Positions 1-15,100 of a DNA stretch of 64,000 nt are shown one piece after another; position 1 is the stretch's first letter; each line of letters starts with the position of its first letter. Under the pieces are notes generated by a model. It was not told where the DNA came from and searched no databases. It saw only the letters and a list, made by a program, of their open reading frames with translations. Source of the stretch: Sitta carolinensis (taxonomy: Eukaryota; Chordata; Aves; Passeriformes; Sittidae); contig CM063284.1 of the NCBI GenBank assembly GCA_032173965.1, positions 133,105,125 to 133,169,124 on the forward strand, read 5' to 3'. The translations under genes were made by a program, and so were the position numbers.

Positions 1-110
1 CTACTAATAGGTGGAAGATCAAGCCAGTCAGGGTCCCGTATCCCACCCATACAATCTTTTGCCATTGGATAGATTGTACCATTTCCATCTCTAAGAATAA
101 TAGGAGATTC
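1..110 (-). CDS. UBR5: UBR5 coding exon 20 (partial, cut by window edge)
   Basis: The visible 110 nt encode residues 807-842 ([18 protein letters not shown], then [18 protein letters not shown]). Acceptor CCAAATATAG at 111-112. The exon continues beyond base 1 into the rest of the propeller; its donor is not in the window. Confidence 0.96.
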
Positions 111-3100
111 CTATATTTGGGGAAAAAAATAATGTTTCATTATTAAGTCTCTATGGTTTATAAATATTATCCTTCCCAAAAGGTCCAGTGCTTCTTGACT
201 GCCAAAAATTACAAGAGTTTACCCAAGAGTCTCATTTATGTCACTGACTCCTATCATTACAAGTGGTGCAACATAAGATAGGAGATTCCCTTTTGCAATG
301 CCTGAAATGTGCCTAACATAACAAATTATTCAAGTATCTTCCTTATGATATTAATTAACATTACAAGGGAAACAAATAGTACCTGTACTTTTAGCTTACT
401 TATATGCTGGAAGTAAATGAATATATTGAAATGAAACATTCAAATTCAATTACTTTACAATAAAATGTTTCCTACAATTATCCTAAACAAAATATACCAC
501 AATTGTGGAAGAGTTCCACAAAACCTCAATCATTTTTAGTGAATTGGTATTTTTAGTCAAATACAGATGAATTTTTTTTTGTTAATATTTCCATTTATTC
601 TCAAGAGTGGATTTCTATCTGACCCAGTTCCAAAATATAGCTAAGATCACATTCCAAAATGCACCTAGGTAAACAAGTTGATATTAATCTAAGAACCAGT
701 CTGTCACCTTTTTTCCTTCCTTTTTTATATTCAAGGTAGACTTAAAGTAAGATGTGCTTAGGTAAGTTGATTGCTATTCCCCTTGTGCCATCAAAATATT
801 AAAGGTAGCAGCAAGATTTTCATTACCTGTTTGAAAAACTATTTCTTTGCCAGATTTTGGAAAAATCTTAAGGCTGTACCATCTCATTCAAAGATGACTA
901 AGTGAAGTGCAGTGAGGTTAAATGATTGAGACACAAAACCACAAACCTGTCCAGCTGTAAAAATAGCAACACTTCTCTCATTCTGGCCCAGAAATGCAAT
1001 GCTGCTAGTAGGGAAATTATTTTCCTGTTCAGCCTTTCCTGTGGCAAGGTCAAATATGCAGTATCGAACCCAGTTCCCAGTTTTCAGAACAGCATGCACT
1101 CCTTCAAAGACACACGAAGAAAGAAGTTAATGTATTTTATGGATGGCATCTAGTAAAAGAACTCCTAACTAAAGGACTTTCAAGAAATTACTGGTATCAA
1201 TGGAAGCACCTGTTTATGTCATTTTGAACGTTAAGTGCTTTTCACCTGGATTAGAGACAAGGTAATAAAGGAATCAAAAGATTTGGACTCACGGGGTAAG
1301 TCCTCCTTACCTTTTGAATCTACATTTACTGCCAGGATCTCTGTTTTTTCAGGAATACACAGCTTTTTCGGTGTTCTTTGAAAACAGTCAGGAACTTTCG
1401 GAGTTCCGCCAGTTTTTACAACCTGAAAACAGATGTAAAATTTTAAGCTGCAATTAAGCACACATAGCACTGAGAGTTCAAAATAGTGATGTTTTCCTCC
1501 ATGTTTCACAAACACATACCTGCAGTTCATCTATTCTGAGCAGCCTACAGTCTTGAAGGAGAGAAGAAGGATCAGGATCGGAATTAGAACTGCTCTGACA
1601 GTTTGCATTATTGGAGGTGCCTGGAAATTTCACAGCAACATACGCACCATCCACTTTTAGCACCTACAGGCAGAACACATTAGAGTTTTACCAAAAGGCT
1701 GAACAGAATCTGATTACTTTCAAAATAAACCTTACCTTTTTCAGAGAGAGGAAAAAATGTACAATATCCAGTGATGAAATTGTAGAGCTCTTGGTCATTA
1801 GCCTTGTCATTTTGCTAAAGTTACTGAAATTTGAAAAACCTGGATTTCCTAATGACTTCATAAGCATCCTAAATAATATCAAAGATCCCTCCATTTCAAC
1901 ATCCTACATCCAACAGGAGGCAACATCAACTGACCAGAGAAGCTCCTACTGGTACTCCCTGGTCTCTTTTCCAACTTCCACCTCCTGGAAATAGCAGGAC
2001 AGCTTCATGTTTAATAGCCTGGGTAGACCTTTCTTTTATTAATTTGTGCAATCACTTTTGGAAATAAACACTATTCTTGTGGCAATGAATTCCAAACATT
2101 AACCAACAATTCAACAACAACAAAATCTACACTGAATCTCCCTCTTTAAGTGCCCATTAGCTCTTACACTATAAGATAAAGGAAAAAACTTTTTGGCCCC
2201 ATCTGAAAATTTTTAGCACTCTTTCCTCAACAGGACTGTACACGGTGGAAAAAAGACCTGTTAGTTTACGGTCTAGTACCCATTCTGTACACTCAGTGAT
2301 CAAGTTCTCCACTCAGTCCCTTGGGACTGAAGGATACAGACAAGTGTATCCAGACATTCTTCTTGCATGTGTCTGTCCTTTTCTGGCCCTCCAAGGAAAC
2401 AGAAGCTAATCAACCCTACACAGACCAGGCATTTCTAAGACTGTAAGCCTCTCTAAAGAGTTGCTGCCATGCATATCTAATCAGAACTGTCAAAACAGGC
2501 TTCCGTTGATACAGGAACTTCTCGTACTATCACAAACAGCAAGGCCCTTTGAATTTCCAGCTGAGACCATAGTTTTTCTCAAAACAAAAACAAAGTTAAT
2601 GCAGAAGGTGGTGGGGAAAGAACAGACAACAGTTTAATTATGAGCATAAATAAGAACTCTGTATGCTCTCAGTCGATCAAAATTAGATATAAGCAACCAT
2701 CAGTCTTCAATAAGCCCTAATTTCTCAATAGTTTCTACACAGAAAGTGCTCAACAAACAAAGGTCTAGATGGAACCAACGTAATCTAAAATGTCTCCAAC
2801 AATAAAAAAGGTGTCTCAAATTTTCAAGATACTGTTTGTAAGAAAAATCCAGGCATTTCCATGTTTTCTCCCAATTTCTCTAACTAAGTGCAGCCTATCA
2901 AGTGCACTAGAGAAAATGATATATTGACAAACCTTAAAGAATTTACAGATTTTTTTGTAACAAAGATTACTGTGGATAGAGTAACAGCAGTTACTCCCTA
3001 TATGCTGAAACGTCACTCTAGAAACAGAATTACAAGTTCTAGTAGTAGAGCATCACTGATAGCTGTAAGAATACTACCAAAAAATTTCAAAATTCAGATC

Positions 3101-6100
3101 TAATCAAAAGCCTCACAAACATTAACCATCATGTGGACTATACCAAGACAGTTTTCTGTTGAGATTGGCAAGGCAACTCTCTAGATGAAAACTGTGGTTT
3201 AATTAAAAAAAAAATTATTCCATGTACATTTAGATGTTTCTAAAATAATCAGACTAACTTATAAGCCTGTAATCACAGGCCAGTGGTTCAATCAGAGCTT
3301 CTAGTCCAACACATAGAATCTTTTTCTTTTTTCTTAAACGACTAAATGCTGCTACAAGAGCCTTATAAACTTGGGCTGCTTTCTGATGGAAACATACCTA
3401 AAGAAAAGGTACAGTTCCCCAATCTTTAACATATCCTATCTCCATAATTAAAAGGCTTTTACTGCATGCTTTCTGGCTGCTCTTAGTGTTATCAACTACA
3501 TCATTTCTCACTTATATAATTTTGATGTGTTCACAGAAATTATGAGAGTTTTTAAGTGCTGGAACTCTTATGGCATCAGCATGACAAATATTTTTTCTAT
3601 CCCTTTCTCAAGGAAAATCACGTAACTTTAAAAACTGAAAAATATGCTTATTAAGATTTTGCTAAGAAGATAATCACCTCTTCAAACTAAAATAAGTTCT
3701 TTAGTTAGTTACTACTACAGCTGTTGGTTGTTATACAGAAAGAAAATAAAAATATCACTTGATGTAGTGAGCAACTAGCTTGAGTGAAGCATTTGATAGC
3801 AACTGTACACAGAAAGCTCCAAAGCAAAGACGTGGCATAATGAGCCAGCACCAAACAAGATAAATATGCAACATAAACATTCCTCTTTAATGGAATTTAT
3901 GTAAGTCTGAGATAATTGAAAAACTCATTACAAAAATTAATTGCAAAAACTTAAAGGATTGACATGCTTTAGCTTATACAACTAATGTACTGCTGATACT
4001 GCAACACAAAAGTTTTACCAATTAGAAACAAGCATTTTACATAACTACATATACAATATGTGTTTAACTAGGACTTAATTAAGAGAATGAATCGAATGAA
4101 AAGAGCAAGCAACAAAACGGAAAATTAAAGTATTTTTTCTGAAAAGCAGAATACCTTTTTTAGTGCATTTTCAACTACAAGATAATGACACCTGGTGTTT
4201 TTTATGGAATAAAAAAAATTATTTGAGAAACTAAAAGATGAACAGAGTTTTTAACTCCTTTAACCTCACTATCAACCCACTTCCACAGTCCCTAACACCA
4301 GAATGCCACTGGAAATCATTGAATCTTTCCCTCTCCAGAATCACCACATTCTTCCTCAAAGCACAGCAGCAGAAGACGAGGGAAAATACATTTTTTACTT
4401 CACATCCAATCTTCTTTTTGAAATGGAAGCAATTATAACACCACAGAAAAGGCTTCTGTCTCTATCCCAAAGGTGGAATGAACACCTTCAAAGAAATACT
4501 GACACAATATTAAAAAATACTCAACTTTGAAGGATTACAGATTCCTAATAGGGAGTGGGTAACCCCTCTAGGGCAAGATCCAGTCTGAGCTCTTTCAATT
4601 TATCCTTCTCATTAGAAGGCTTCAATTTCAGACAGGAATCACAGAAAAAAAACAAGTTCAGTGACTGAAATAATGCAATACACAGTAAGAACAAACTACT
4701 CAATCCAAATTTATGTTTTACAAAATTCCTAGGAGCTGACAGGCTTTCTGGGTGTAGGAACTGCAAAATTGGTAATACACAGGACTCTCACCTGGTTGAG
4801 GACAAGTTTGATGACCAGAAGCAGTTAGGGGAGGCCTTGGACACTGCCAATGGAAAGCCTCAGACCAAAACGAACCGCAGCTGCCAAAGAAGAAAAAAGC
4901 AGCTCCAACCCAGGTTCCCCATCCCTCTGGTCTAGCAGTGGTTTCAGACACCATTTAAGCCATTTCAGAAGAAGAGATCCAGAAGCTAATGTGGTTAAGC
5001 AGAATATCCCAAAGCGCATGGGATCAACAGAAAAAAAGCTTTTATCCCTCTGATACCAGTGAGCATTAACAAAGGCTTAATTCAGCCCGTATCTTCTCTC
5101 AACAACACTAAAAGAACACTCTATCAGACTTCTCACCAACGCAGACAAGAGATGGGACAAGTGCCAGGCTATTTCATTCCATCACTCTTCCATTAGGTAG
5201 ATAATCCTGGAATGATTACCTCTTCCATCGAGTGACAGACTTGGAGGAATAAAGGCTTAATTTTGTTCCAAGCCATGAAAGATTTAAATTGAAATGAGAT
5301 TGGAAGGTAATAAATTCCAAGGAACAAGGAGATGACTAGCTACGAGTGTGTATCTAGCAGACATGCATTCTTAATTTCTTTCAAGACCACCCTGGTGTAA
5401 GAACTCTTGCACTCTTGTCACACTCTCTGGACATTCACTGCTTTGTCATCATATGAAATCCACACATACAAAGCAGTGTGTAAAATGAAGGTTGCACAAT
5501 CTACCAGTATCAGAATGATCACAAACACTGATCTTGGATCTTAGCGCTCAGGAGAGAGCTGTTACATTATCAATAAAGTGCCCAGAGAGACATGGGCACT
5601 TTAGAAGTCAACACCTTCTACCTGCCCACCATTCTACAGAACACAGAAGCGATAGTGGAAGGATTTTAAACCTTTTCAGAGACATCATATAGCGGCTGCA
5701 TACATCCAAAAGCATAGGGACATAAAATTTCTAGAAATAAAACCATTTCAGGAACAAAGTAAATCTGAATCCCCTCCTTTCCTATCTCTAAATTCCACCT
5801 CCTGAAGTGGTTAAGTTAAAATGTTTCTTTTTGTGTAAAACAAAGAATTATATGAATAATTTTAAAAGGTGACAAACCTTTTGCCAGAAGCTCAGTGACT
5901 ACCACACCTTATTAATTTTATTTTAAAGAATATAAATGTTCAAACTTTCAGATGCTCTTGGCAGGCAAAAGGACAAAAATAATTGCTTTATTCCTCTTAC
6001 TCCTTCAAATCTGAATCATTACATAAAGCAAGATTTTTTGCCTCAGAAATCAATTAGTTTAGTGCAATTGACTTCATATTGTGCTCAAAAAATATCCACC

Positions 6101-9100
6101 AAATTACTAGTGTGTATTTCTCAAAGATGCCCAAGTATTCACATGCTCCATGACCATGGATTTTACTGGATGACAGCACTTTGAGAGAAGCTAAGTGTTG
6201 CTCCATTGACACTGCTTTGTAACGTCAAGTTCCTAAAATTCAAAGAAGTTTCCATGCCTTTCCAATTTTCTGAAACACCAAGGCTAACTTGTTCCCAGGT
6301 TACAATAGAATGCAATTCTCATGCAAGATGCTCGTGCCACTGAAGCCATCCATAACAAAACATCAAAGACTTGACTTTTCAGGTTGTCAGTCAGTAAACA
6401 GAAGACCAAAGAAGACCACATTAATATATATCTGGGTGGACTGCAAAAGGGTAGAACTTCTTAAATTATTTAGTCTTAAGAGCCCAATCTAATAATGTTT
6501 TTGCAGTCTGAACCTCTGTCACACACATTCAAAAATTACTTATGGATAAAAGTCCGATTACTGAGAATTCAAACCCTCTTTGTGCTTAATTCAGCTCACA
6601 ACAAGCTCAATTACAAACATTACTGTTCCAGAATGAGCGATGTTACTCTGGAGTCTGTAGGAGAAAACTGCCAAGGGTAACTATTCTGCAGACTAAGGTG
6701 CCTCTGGTTTTTCTTCGTACAATCATACAACTGATCCAAATTACAAACAGAACATATAACAAGGCTTAAACTTGTTTATTGCCTTGTAATAAAACGTATT
6801 TCTGACTTTAATCCGGACACCACCAGGCAAAAAGCAGTTATGATTTTGTGTGCTGGATTCTACCTAAGCTCTAAAGATAAGGAATTGCAAAACTGTAAAA
6901 AGAAAAACATGAATGGCAGTATACATCACTGGAAAAGGACAGCATGCTTTATGAAGGAAAACAAGCATTTCTGCCATAAATGACTGATCTTGAGAAGATT
7001 AAGCACCAGTAACTCTGTTTAGAAAACATGCCACTTTACTGATTTTAGCACTCCAGTGAAAATATAAACGTAAAAATTCAAGCTCTTTTATATTGATTAT
7101 AGTAGTTCTTGATGCATTGCACAGACACCTTTGCAACTGTATCTAGAAATAGTAGAACAGTCTCTGTACTGAAAATCTTAGGATCTAAAACAAGAAGGAC
7201 AGATAAGGACGAGGGACTTTCCAAAGATATCAGAGGAAAACAATGATTTCAACAACTTCAACTAGATCTCATAATCTTATTTACAGAAATTTAAGCGTTA
7301 CAATGAACTAAGTTCCTCCATATTCCCTTCTGCAGAAATGACCTAAACTTGATAAAGAAAATTCATTGTGAGCCTACTCCTTTCAAAGATACTGCTCAAA
7401 GCAAATGTTACACTGCCACAAGTAAATCCACTAAGGATGCAAATAAAATAACTCTTACTAACTTCAGCTGCCTTCTGTTGGACCACTATTGATCCTCTTC
7501 TGATAACATTTTTAAAAAAATCTATGAATCAAGTAGAAAGGAACCCAATCTTTCCCTTTTGAGGAAAACTTTACTGGTTTTCTCAATGCTTTTATTTTTG
7601 AAAAGCATACCAGAGAACTGTCTAGAGGACCTAATCCCTCCTAACATCACACAACAATGCCAAAGTAAAAAAGGGAGTATTTTCCTCTATATGGCTTCTG
7701 AGTCAGAGCAAAGGTTTATTAGAGAAAAAACAGAAACATTACAAGGATTAAACAAAGGGATTTTCTGGAGTAATAAATCATATAACTTTATAATCCTATT
7801 AATGAAACGTGTGATTTCTAACAAAAATATTTTTTCTTTGGCTGTCAGAACATGTGATTCACCCAAATACTCTACCTATGTGTATGTAAAAGTCAGTCAT
7901 AATCTCATTGGACATGTGGGAGTTATTGCTCAAGACAACAAAGTAGTATTTTGGATAAAACCGCATCTTAATATTATTTTATTAATATTGTGGGTTTCTT
8001 AATATTTTTATTGTGCTTTTCTTAATATTGTGGTTCAACTTAAAATACCAGAATTTTTTTAGATTTATCACATTTTACTCACAACGCACCTCCTCTATTA
8101 TCATTATGTTATATTATCCATATAAACACAGCTAGAGTCAGAAACACTCTTAAGCAACCCCAAAAGAAAGATTTTTTTTTTTAAGTTAGCTTATCTAAAA
8201 GAAAAACCCTTTCCCCCTTCCCTCCCCAAAAACAGGGGGACAGTGTATTCTAGATTTTAGACAAACCTTGCCAACAGGAACATTCTTAACATCTTCCACA
8301 AACACAACTTCCCTCAGAGACCACTGTTCCTCATTCACTTTCTCCTCCTCTTTCGGGGCAGGAGTAGATCGTCGTCGCTCTGAGACAAAGAAGTTATTAC
8401 CAAAAAGGAAGCTTGACATACTCAATCAAAGCATCAAAATGCAATGTTCAGTAAATACCAAACCTTACACCCAAAATAGATTATCATCAGTCAAATGTAG
8501 AAATCAACAGAAGGTTAACAAGAATACAACTTTAATAGTCAGAACTACCTAACGCGTGTCATGTCACTTTCATACTTTTCCATGGATTTGGAATTAATAA
8601 AAACCCTATATGATAAGCAAAGCAATTTTAAAATATATTTAAGAAAAGTAATTAGAATACAATTTTTTTCTTAATTTTATCTAATACAGTAACTAGAATA
8701 AAAAAATTTAAATTCAAGAAACAAGCCCTGTTCTGGCAGTGCTAACATACTCATGCTATAATTAAAATGGCTGACAATTTGAGACCATTCAGTCACCCCT
8801 GATACAGTGCTTTATATCAACCTTAAAAAAAGTCTGCTTGCCTACCACACATGGATTACTTAGTAAACTTCTAGAAGAGTAGCAAATGAGGCAGAAAATA
8901 GCCATTTGGGCTAATGGCAATTGCAATACAGTTAGACTTGCTGCAGACTTTATCAGAACAGCAACTGTGATACACTCAGAATCAAATCTAAATATAATAC
9001 ATGGTTAAATTAACACTGACAAGAACCTATAATCCTCCAAGTTGAGTATATAGTGTAATTAATACTATCAACATATTTAAAGTAAGAAGCAGAGAACTAT

Positions 9101-12100
9101 TGCACAGTTAACTTCAAACACTAGTTCAAAAGCCCAAGCCAAGTTGTAGTCAGTGGAAAATTACAGCTGAATGAACTACAAAAGAAATCAATAGTAAAAG
9201 ACTCCTAGTAAAATTAGTGAGTACTGCAGATCTGAGCAGATGAGATTCTCAGTCACTTGCACAAGGCTTTTAAGTCATTAGGTCAATGCTTCTTAAAAGT
9301 GCAGTTTGTGAACAATTAGAACAAAAAGCTGCAGAGAGAAATGATGGTGTTGTAATTACATTTTACAAATTTACATGTTTAAATTGAGAGAAAAAAATGC
9401 CTAAGGAGTACAGCTACACAAATTTAGATGTAGCCTTTCAGGTTTTCAAGCACAACTTGTACTCTAAAACTTCCCTGACTGCTTTTGTATGTTAGTAAAG
9501 AATGTCTCATTTTAGATATTTTCTGTAATAGATACAGACTACTGCTTTCTGCATTGACTTTCAACTACAAGACAAGCTGTTCAACAGCAGCTTAATCTTT
9601 AAAGAAGTTCTCCAAAACAAGTTCAACTTCTGGGCTGTAGAGAAAATCAGTATCACATTGCAATTAAAAATAAATTTATCGTCAGAATTTCCTCTTGATC
9701 ACCTCCTGAAAGATACCTTTGATTCTGAGAATTGCTATGCTTGTGCAGATACACTTTACATCAAGGAGTCACTGCTTATACATTTATTTACCACTGACAA
9801 TTCAGAGATTTTTCAGTCTCTTACAAAAGCCTTTATCTATACTGCAGTACAGACTGAAAGACCAAAGGATTCTGAAATTAGTACAGGAACACCACAGAAC
9901 TGCCTTTTATGGAAATTTTATATCTATACAATTATTTAAGTTTACGCGGAGCTACACATTACTTACTATATGGCATTGATGCACTGCTTGCTATTGAAGA
10001 TGCATCACTACAAGTAGAAGCTGGGGATGGTGGAGGACCCATCTCAGTTTTCACTGGTTCCTGTTTGCTTTCAGGCCTAGAATAAAAGTTAGTACTTAGA
10101 ATGATGAAAGAAAAAAGTGAAATATTTTTGTGACAATGGACAAAGCACCAGTGTATCCCACCATTGTTCCTTTAATAATACCTTAAAAAGAAGTAACTTC
10201 ACACTTGCAAACGACCATCCTAAGTGACTAGGCTATAAATCTTGAGGTTGGGGATGGTGCAATGCTGCTTAATCAGGGATTAGCTTTTTAACATCAACTA
10301 AGCATAGATACACTGTTACAGAAAATAAACAAGATGAGCTTTATTTGAGGAAAGAATTAATAGCTTTATACAGTAACCTGAAACTCTGCAAACGCTAAAC
10401 ATTTTCAGCCTTTACGTGAAATTGTTTAAATCTGTTTTTAAGAAACATTTAAATGGCAACTGTCAACCCCAAAAAAATTTTTATTAACAATGGAAGGGCG
10501 AAAACAGATCTGTTTAATCTCATGAAGAGCCAGGAAACAGCTGGTTCCATTTTCAGCTATTAAAATATAAAATCTTGAATCTTTATGAAACACTGTAGGC
10601 AAGCCTTCATTTAATACTCCTCCTGCATTTCACATGTATGTAGTGCTTTCACACAAGTGAGACACGCTTCCTGCAGTGAGCATTTCTGCACATCTAGCCA
10701 AGTTTACAAGTAACCTAGTACCTTATAAAGACGGCAAAATTTCCAAAATTATAAAAATGTGACCTTCCTTTTCCATTATTACTCCCCAGTTCAAGAGAGT
10801 ATCTCAGAAATGATCTGTGTGTACGTGCCCACATTGTCCACACTTACTTTGTCTCAGTAGTTTTGCTGGCTTTCTCCATGCTTTTCAAGCTCTCAGGGGA
10901 CCGAAGCTGAAATCGACAGCTGTCATTCATGTTCCAAACAGATTCCATTAGCACACCAACTTTAGGAATTCCAGCACTGATTGAAAAAGCAACTGCTCCA
11001 GCATGATAGAGGGGGTTATTTCTTAAACACACCTACAGGTAGAAATATTTATTTCTATGAGAAAAATGAATTCTATTGAGGGAAATCATATGTACATTAT
11101 TTTCTTGGGGCATATGTAGTAGTCAAAATAGAAAACTTATGGAATCAGGTGACGAGGAAAGTCAGCATTATGTATGGAAAAAGAAGCTATTGTGCAATTC
11201 ACAGCTGAAACAAGCAGCTTTAGGAGCGAAACTTTTTAACATATAATATTCAGATGCTCAACCACAAAAGGAACAATTAATCCAGTAACAGATATCATCA
11301 CAGAGTCAATTAGATTTTTCTGGAATCAAAAGAATCATGCTCCCTGGGAAAGAATTGCTTTGTCTCATATTAGCTCTAGTACTAATAAAAAAAAATCCTC
11401 TGTACCAGTTATTAGCCTTTTTGGTAAAGGCTTCAAACCAAAGGTCTATCACACTGCACAAATACATCAAACCCAGACATTAATACTGCAAGCATTTAAA
11501 TGCCTAATCATTTACAAGGCAATTTGTTTTATTGGGAATTGTATTTCTATACTTACTTTCTCTCAAAATACAGAATCAGTAGGTAAGGTAACACAGAAGT
11601 ACTTTGCATGAGTACAGCGTGTTCTGTGCAGCAAGAGTCATATTGGTAGAACAGTAACAGTACTAACAGGACACAGCCATTTACAGCCATATAATTCAAA
11701 CATACGGTTTTAATTTCACACTATTGCTATCACTTTTGTGCATAATTCTTTGTGCTAATTAATTTTGTGGTGTTTTTTTTAAGAGCACATTGTAAGCTCA
11801 TCATATAGTATGGTAAAAGTGCCCCTGGTGACAGGTGTACTTGCCTGGGTTCCAACAGTTATGTTTGGCATAGAGGAGATACCAGCACTAGACTTTGGCT
11901 TTTTATTTTTTGCTCTGGCCTTTTCTAGCATTTTCTTCCTTTGGCTGAAAGGAACTACGCCCCTGTGGAAAAAAAATGCATGTTATTTTAAAAAGGCTGT
12001 GAAAGAAAAGCTTTGTTCAGAACTTTCAACAGTTTGCTCCTTCTGCTTAATGCAATCATGAGCAAACACTGAAGTGTGTGCACCACCTTCTCCAAAATCT

Positions 12101-15100
12101 CAAAGCACTGTAGAGATGTCACATCTTTGTCCCTGTGTACCCACACTTTCCATATTCATCTCAACTACCACAATTTATATGGAGGGGGAGGAAGAGGCAG
12201 AGCACGACTTATTTCATTGCCAAATGGCTTTCCTTCCAGTCTGAAGTGCTACAAAACCTCTGTCAACAGTGGTATACTCCAGTCACAGCTTTCAAGATGC
12301 AGCCTGTCTCGCTGAACTTGAGGATCTCTCTCCCACAACTAGTGATAATTTCCAGAATTTGCAACCTATGGGGAACATGATTTTTGTTTCTAAATTCTAG
12401 AAGCCTCACTTTCTCTCTGGGTACATGGCTGAAGGAGTCTGGGGCTCTTACATCAGACTTCCACTGCAAGAGGGGGAAAAACCCCACTTCTTTTGTAATT
12501 GGATCCACTCCGTTTAGTTGAAAATCATGCCTGCATACACAGTTAAGCATGTTTATTATTTTGATACTTCCTATTTTAGTCAGTGGCTTGTACAGTTAGA
12601 AGCTCTGATTCAAGAAGCTCCTTCATGTTAAGTAAAACATAAAAAGCATCAGTTCTTTGAAACACTGGAAATTGAAATCCTGTCTCATGTAATACAGATC
12701 GCTATAACTAAGGGTATCAAAAGTAACAGAGGCTGTCTGCATCAATCTGGTAACATAAAATCACCACAACTGACATTGAACCAGAAAAAGACATGTTACA
12801 TCATAAACTGCTTCCAAAGACTACATGTAAATGCTAATAAGTATTTTTGTATTTTGCACCGATTATTCCAGTAAATATGGAAGGTTCTAATAGCCAAGTA
12901 CCTCCAATGCTATGGCTTAGCAGTTTCTGTACAAAGAGTAATTAAACTGTGCCATGTCAGCCATGACATAATGAGAGAGCCAATTTACAGAAATTTACAA
13001 GCGTAGCTACAAGTCTACTTAAATATTTTCCAGAGTTAATAGAATTTAATGAGAAAACTGTTTCACATAATAATTTTCAATGCTCTGATTTCCAGCTCAT
13101 CATCAAGTATCTAACTCATCCATGCCTCAAAGCCACTTGAACTTTAGGCATGATGCATAATGCAATGACTCCTGACACACTGAAAAATAATGCATGCTGA
13201 CAATGCATTAGTATTACTCAATGAATTCACTTAAATTAGAAACTCATTTCAGAGCCCTTCTGGAAGTATTTCTGAGGGTTTGGGGTTTTTCTGGGGTTTT
13301 TTTGGCGTAGGATTCTTAATCATAAGCATTAGTTAGCTTTAACTAACATTTCATATTTTATGTTTGAAAGGCTTCTATTTTAACAACAAACTCCAGAGGG
13401 AGATTTTGATGTTATTAACCCTTCTTTAAGATTTAGACCACAAACTAACAGACCAAATCTTCTAACAGAGCCAGACAGAGGAACATGAACCTCATATGTG
13501 GGCAAGTTTGTTCCATATTTATAATCTGAAAACGACCCAAAAGGCACAGAGGAGATTATTCTCTGATCCTGTGTAGTACTGATACATCTGAATACTAAAG
13601 CATTTACATGCACCTCCTAAAAGGATGACCTTATTCTGTTAAAGATGTTACAACTGGATCCAAAAGCTTTAGGCATTAAAAAAGGGAATAACTATAATTT
13701 ATATAGGGAACCTATGACCAAGTGCAGATTTACCAAACTCAGAACAACAGTGGTTCAGTAATTCTACAACGCTTCTCAGAGTCAGAGACATGAAGACATC
13801 CAGAGCATCCACACTGTCGTACACAAGCACAATATTTACTTACCACCAATACAAGTTGTTCTCCAGCTGAGCACACGTGTAAAGAGCACAACAATGTAAA
13901 GAAACAATTCGTTCTCCCTGAAGCTCTGAGTATGTCTGTGCAGTGTGTTCTAATTTAGAGGCTACAGAGCTTAGAGTTTCATCTACCCATGTAGCAACCT
14001 AAGGGAGAAGGAAAGAAAGGAACAGAGAAGGCAGAGGGGAAAAAAAAGAAAAAGTTGCACATCAGTTGCATCTTTTATGCAATATTCACTGGTTTTGAAA
14101 AGAGGGGGACACATCACAAAACAAATAAATAATTAGAATCTTTGGAAATTTACCCCCTACCATCTTTTTTTTTTACCCAAAAGAGAGCTTCTCAGAATTG
14201 TTTTCCCCTCTATTTCCAGTCCTCAACCTTAACAAAAAAGGTTGGAGAAAAAAAACAGGAGAAACCTGTCATAAAATATATAGGCATGTTGGTGTCTTTA
14301 CCAAATCAGTTTCAAGTTCACTCTAACTGGGCTGAAAATCATATTTAGCTAACTTTACATCACTGATAGCTTTAATATCCTTAGTTTTTCTACTAAATCT
14401 CTATAGAACATTAACAAGCTTCTCTATTCTCAAACTAGAGTCAGTTTCTACTGTAACAGCAACAAGTCAAATGTTTCAGATAATCAGGTAAACCAGGTAT
14501 CTTTTCACTGTTTCAGCTCTAAATCTGACAGATAACTTTTCTAAAAACTTCTTGCATTTCTACAAAACACCAGATGGGGAGGAAAAGAAAGTAATGAGCA
14601 AATTAATTACATTCTAGTGCTGATGAAGGTGAAGAAACAACTTCCCTATAATATACTGCAAGCAATTGAAGAAACCCAGCTTTGTCAAGTTCAGCAACCA
14701 GCAAACTTTTCATACCTTGTTATTTTCTGTGGCAACTGTTGCTCTAATACTATTTGCAGAAAGGAGCACAATCTTTTCATTGGTTAAACCCAAGAACATG
14801 GCTCGTGGATGATGCAGCGAAGGATTCTTTAGAAACAAGAAAGTATTTTAGATATGCAAAGCATATAAATAATTGTGAAGGGGAACATTTAAAGCTCTAC
14901 AGTACCTGTGCATTTCTGTAAGGCTCTGATTCACTCCACTTCCACTGATAGAGTTCTCCTTTACTGCTAACAGCCACAAGCTCAGAATAAAGAGCTCCAA
15001 TAGAAATAAACTTTGTTCCATCCTACAAACACAGAAATACGAAGTCTAAGACAATGATACTATAAATGCATCTATAAAAACAAATAAATGCCAAAAATTG

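Noticed and set aside
7559..8002. Open frame of 147 codons on the plus strand in intron 16
   Set aside because: It starts with TTG, is AT-rich, shows no domain or family pattern, and lies within an intron of UBR5 on the opposite strand. Chance is the simplest reading.
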